Below are positions 54,388 through 57,600 of a stretch of 57,600 nt of DNA, piece after piece. Every line of letters starts with the position of its first letter. The stretch's first letter is position 1. The notes beneath the pieces are model-generated. The model did not search any database and had not been told where the DNA came from. It saw only the letters and a program-made list of their open reading frames with translations. Source of the DNA: Planctomycetota bacterium (GTDB lineage: Bacteria; Planctomycetota; JAJSAM01; JAJVHW01). The position numbers and the translations under genes are program-made. The stretch covers positions 1-57,600 of the forward strand of contig JAJVHW010000041.1 of NCBI GenBank assembly GCA_022072415.1, read 5' to 3'.

Positions 54388-55931
54388 TTCAGCCGCTGCG
54401 CGTCCGGATTCCCGCTCTCGATCCTCGCGACCGCGCGGCGCACGAAGGGATCGAGGTCCCGCCAGAACGGGTCCGGGTCCTTCTGGAGTTCCTCGAGCTT
54501 CGGGAGGCCCTTCTTCACGCAGATCCGCCCGATGGCGTCCACGTAGGTGCGGGCGAGTTCGAAGTCCCCCTTCGCCGAGCCGACGCGCGCGAGCACGGCC
54601 TCCAGCGCCGCGGGATCCCGGCCCTCCGCGATCCCTGCGGCCGCGGATCTCCGCACGCCGGGGTCCGCGTCGTCGAGCGCGGACACGAGCGACGCGGTCG
54701 CCTTCTTCGACCCGGTGGCGCCGAGCGCCTGCAGCACGAGCGAGCGCACGAACGGATCCATGTCGGGCCGGAGCGACGAGGAGAGCGCGACGGCGGCCTC
54801 GTCCCCCTTGCCGCGCGAGAGCGCGTACGCCGCGTAGCCCTGCACGTCGGACTTCGGACCGGTGGCGAGGCGCACGACGTCGCGGTACGCGTCGCCGCCC
54901 ATCCCCGCCGCCACCGAGATCGCGCTCGCGTAGATACGCGCCTTGGAGTCCTCGTCGTCGGCCTTCCATGCGACCGACTCGAGGTTCCGGAGGATCTGCA
55001 GCACCTCCGCGCGGAGTTCCGGGCCGGTGCGGTCGGCGGACTGGGTGGCGAGGCGGAGGAGCGTCTCGATCCGCCGCACGTCGCCTTCGGCCCGCGCGAG
55101 CCGCATGGACCCGGCGAGGGCCCCGTCGGCGCCCTTCGCGCGGGCGAGCGCGGAGACGAGCGCGTCGGTGGTCTCGTCGTCGGGGTGCGCGTCGAGCGCG
55201 CCGAGGAGGAACGGCACCGCGTCGCCGCCCATCGCCGCGAGCGCGAACACCGCGCGGCGCCCGAGCGGCCCCGAGAGGTCCGCCTTCGCGAGGTCCATCA
55301 CGGCGACGACGCCCGCGGCCTGGCCGCTCCGGGAGAGCGCGTCGAGCGCCGCGATCCGCACGGATTCCGGCGCGGTCGCGTCGGACGCGAGCGAGGCGAG
55401 CGCGTGGCCGGTGGCGTCGTCGTGGATGCGGCCGAGCGCGGCGACCGCGTCGAGGCGGAGCCCTTCGTCGCGAAGCAGCGCGAGCAGCGACTCCACGACG
55501 TCGCGCGGGACGGTCTTCCCCTTCGCCTCCCACTCGTCGATCTGGCGGAGGAGTTCCTCCCAGACGCGCAGGCGGAGCACCTTCCGGAGCGAGTCCTCGT
55601 TGATCTCGAAGACGTCGCCCTCGGGTTCGCGTCCGCCCTTCCCGACCGGGAGCAGGGAGTCCTCGATGCCCTCGTCCTCGTCGCCCTCGTCCTCCTCCTG
55701 GACGGCCCCGGCGCGCGGCTTCCGGACGCCCGAGCGCGGGAGCCCGGGACCGACGACCTCGCCGTCGCCTCCGCCGGAGAGCCCGTCGTCCTCCGGCTCG
55801 CCGGACGTCGCCAGGTACCAGAGGCTCCCGGCGCCGACCGCCACGATGGCGACCAGCGCGGCGACGACGAGGCCCTTCGACGCGGCGGCGCCGTGGCGGC
55901 GCGGGGCGTGCGGGGAGGAGGGACGGCGCAT
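54384..55931 (-). CDS. Membrane-anchored HEAT-repeat protein
   Basis: N-terminal TM GLVVAALVAIVAVGAGSLWYLA, acidic linker, repeats such as SVRIAALDALSRSGQ, FVRSLVLQALGATGS, GVRRSAAAGIAEG. Confidence 0.8.
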   Translation of the reverse strand: MRRPSSPHAPRRHGAAASKGLVVAALVAIVAVGAGSLWYLATSGEPEDDGLSGGGDGEVVGPGLPRSGVRKPRAGAVQEEDEGDEDEGIEDSLLPVGKGGREPEGDVFEINEDSLRKVLRLRVWEELLRQIDEWEAKGKTVPRDVVESLLALLRDEGLRLDAVAALGRIHDDATGHALASLASDATAPESVRIAALDALSRSGQAAGVVAVMDLAKADLSGPLGRRAVFALAAMGGDAVPFLLGALDAHPDDETTDALVSALARAKGADGALAGSMRLARAEGDVRRIETLLRLATQSADRTGPELRAEVLQILRNLESVAWKADDEDSKARIYASAISVAAGMGGDAYRDVVRLATGPKSDVQGYAAYALSRGKGDEAAVALSSSLRPDMDPFVRSLVLQALGATGSKKATASLVSALDDADPGVRRSAAAGIAEGRDPAALEAVLARVGSAKGDFELARTYVDAIGRICVKKGLPKLEELQKDPDPFWRDLDPFVRRAVARIESGNPDAQRLK

Positions 55932-56019
55932 GGGGGTCACCGAGAGTACCGGAAGCCCGGGAGGAGGAGAGAGGAGGGCCCGCACGCCCCGACGTCCCCT
56001 TGGACGGACGGCGCGGCCG

Positions 56020-56700
56020 TCAGTTCCCTGGATTCGCGCGACGCCCGGCGGCCTCGACGAGCGCGCGGAAGAGGCCGGACGCGAGTTCCTCGTCGTTCCC
56101 TTCGCGTTCGGGGTGCCACTGCACGCCGACGAAGAACCCGTCCCCCGCCTCCACGCCTTCGACCACCCCGTCGCCGCACCGCGCCGACGCGACCAGTCCG
56201 CGGCCGAGGCGACCGACCGCCTGGTGGTGCCACGAATTGACGCGCGCACGTTCGGCGCCCCGGAGCCGGCGCACATGAGTCCCGGGGGCGAGCGCCACCT
56301 CGTGGACGTGCCCCTTCGCGTGCATCCCCGCGCCGGGAAGGTCGGGGACGTGCTGCACGAGCGTCCCCCCCATCGCGACGTTCATCACCTGCCCGCCGCG
56401 GCAGACGCCGAGCATCGGGACGCGCCGCTCCGCGGCTGCGCGGACGAGGGCGATCTCGTAGGCGTCGCGGATCGCGGGGACGAGTTCCACCGTCGGGTGG
56501 TTCTCCTCGCCCCAGTGTCGCGCATCCACGTCGTCGCCGCCGCAGAGGACGAGCGCGTCGAAGCGCGCGGCGTCCTTCTGCGCGTCGCCGGTCCACGGGA
56601 GGACCTCGTACGAGCCGCCCGCGGACGTCACGCGCTCCGCGTAGAGCCGGAGCTTCTCCTCCTTCCCCTGGTCGGCGATCCCGACGCGGATCCGTCGCAT
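56020..56700 (-). CDS. Gamma-glutamyl-gamma-aminobutyrate hydrolase family (class I glutamine amidotransferase, C26)
   Basis: MLGVCRGGQVMNVAMGGTLVQHVPD...VNSWHHQAV...FFVGVQWHPE. Confidence 0.9.
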   Translation of the reverse strand: MRRIRVGIADQGKEEKLRLYAERVTSAGGSYEVLPWTGDAQKDAARFDALVLCGGDDVDARHWGEENHPTVELVPAIRDAYEIALVRAAAERRVPMLGVCRGGQVMNVAMGGTLVQHVPDLPGAGMHAKGHVHEVALAPGTHVRRLRGAERARVNSWHHQAVGRLGRGLVASARCGDGVVEGVEAGDGFFVGVQWHPEREGNDEELASGLFRALVEAAGRRANPGN

Positions 56701-56744
56701 CGGCGAAGCGTAGCCGCGGCGCACGGCGCCGCTAGATTCCGGCG

Positions 56745-57600
56745 ATGCGGAACACACGCGGCGGCGGTCCGGCGCACGAGGCGGAGGCGCCCGCGCGGAT
56801 CGACCTCGCCGGCGGCACGGTGGACATCTGGCCGATCTGCCTGATCGAACCCGGCGCCGTGACGGTGAACCTCGCGGTGGACCGCCTCGCGAAGGCGCGG
56901 GTGCGCGCGCGCGACGACGGGTCCTTCGTGCTCGCGGCGGAAGACCGGCGCATGTCGGCGCGGCACGCGGACCGCGCGTCGCTCGGGACGGAACGGTCGC
57001 TCCCGCTCCATCGCGAGGTGGCGCTCGCGTTCGCCGGCCCGGGCGGGTTCGAGGTCCGCACGCGGAGCGGCGTGCCCGCCGGGTCGGGGATGGGCGGATC
57101 GTCCACGCTCTTCGTCGCGGCGACGGTGGCCGCGATGCGCGCGACCGGCGCGTCGCTCACCGCGCGGGAGTTCCTCCGGCAGGTGATCGACATGGAGGCG
57201 CGGATCATCGGCGTGCCGACGGGCGCGCAGGACTACGTGTCCGCGATGTTCGGCGGACTCTCCGCGATCCGCTACCCGCCGGGCGGCGCGGCGCGGGAGG
57301 CGGTGCCCGCGGACCTCGGCGCCGTGGCGGGCCGGATCGTCCTCGCGTGGACCGGGGACCCCCACGACTCGGCGACGAACAACTGGGCGATCACGAAGGC
57401 ATACCTCGACGGCGACGCCTCGGTGCGCCGCGACATGGCCGCGATCGCGGCCGCCGCGCGCGATCTCGAGCAGGCGCTCCGCGCGGGCGACCTCGACGCG
57501 GCGGGGCGCGCCGTCGACGCCGAGTGGACGGCGCGGCGGCGACTCGCCCCGGGCGTCACCACGGCGAGGATCGAGCGCATCGGCCGGGCGGCGCGGAAGG
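56745..57600 (+). CDS. GHMP family sugar kinase (3' end beyond window)
   Basis: Open frame to window end: ARIDLAGGTVDIWPICLIEPGAVTVNLAVDR...SGVPAGSGMGGSSTLFVAATVA...GVPTGAQDYVSAMFGG. Confidence 0.87.
   Translation, partial: MRNTRGGGPAHEAEAPARIDLAGGTVDIWPICLIEPGAVTVNLAVDRLAKARVRARDDGSFVLAAEDRRMSARHADRASLGTERSLPLHREVALAFAGPGGFEVRTRSGVPAGSGMGGSSTLFVAATVAAMRATGASLTAREFLRQVIDMEARIIGVPTGAQDYVSAMFGGLSAIRYPPGGAAREAVPADLGAVAGRIVLAWTGDPHDSATNNWAITKAYLDGDASVRRDMAAIAAAARDLEQALRAGDLDAAGRAVDAEWTARRRLAPGVTTARIERIGRAARK

Overview
A high-GC bacterial chromosome segment, almost entirely vertically inherited housekeeping genes. The main block is one continuous minus-strand superoperon (about 45.7 to 10.2 kb): tuf-rpmG-tRNA-Trp-secE-nusG-rplKAJL-rpoBC-rpsL-rpsG-fusA-S10/spc/alpha ribosomal clusters (rpmD/L30 absent)-secY-adk-map-infA-rpmJ-rpsM-rpsK-rpsD-rpoA-rplQ-[unknown ORF]-miaB-ribD. 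Upstream of tuf is a tRNA array Thr(TGT)-Tyr-Gly(TCC)-Thr(GGT). The left end carries aspS-infC-rpmI-rplT-pheS-pheT. The right end carries aroC, a prkA-yhbH(yeaH)-spoVR stress module, vanZ/HEAT-repeat genes, a C26 glutamine amidotransferase and a GHMP kinase. Protein features (RpoC N-terminus, PheT without OB-fold, variant EF-Tu switch I) suggest Planctomycetota or a relative, but this is inference from memory. The most interesting items not explained by ORFs are: (i) a probable 6S RNA (ssrS) gene downstream of pheT with promoter and UUCG-tetraloop terminator; (ii) a 10-bp perfect hairpin sequestering the RBS of the next gene; (iii) two apparently related 13/14-bp intergenic tandem repeat arrays; (iv) a small zinc-ribbon ORF embedded antisense in the tRNA array; (v) an uncharacterised protein translationally coupled to miaB; (vi) an atypical EF-Tu effector loop. 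I saw no CRISPR array, prophage, transposon or defence island.
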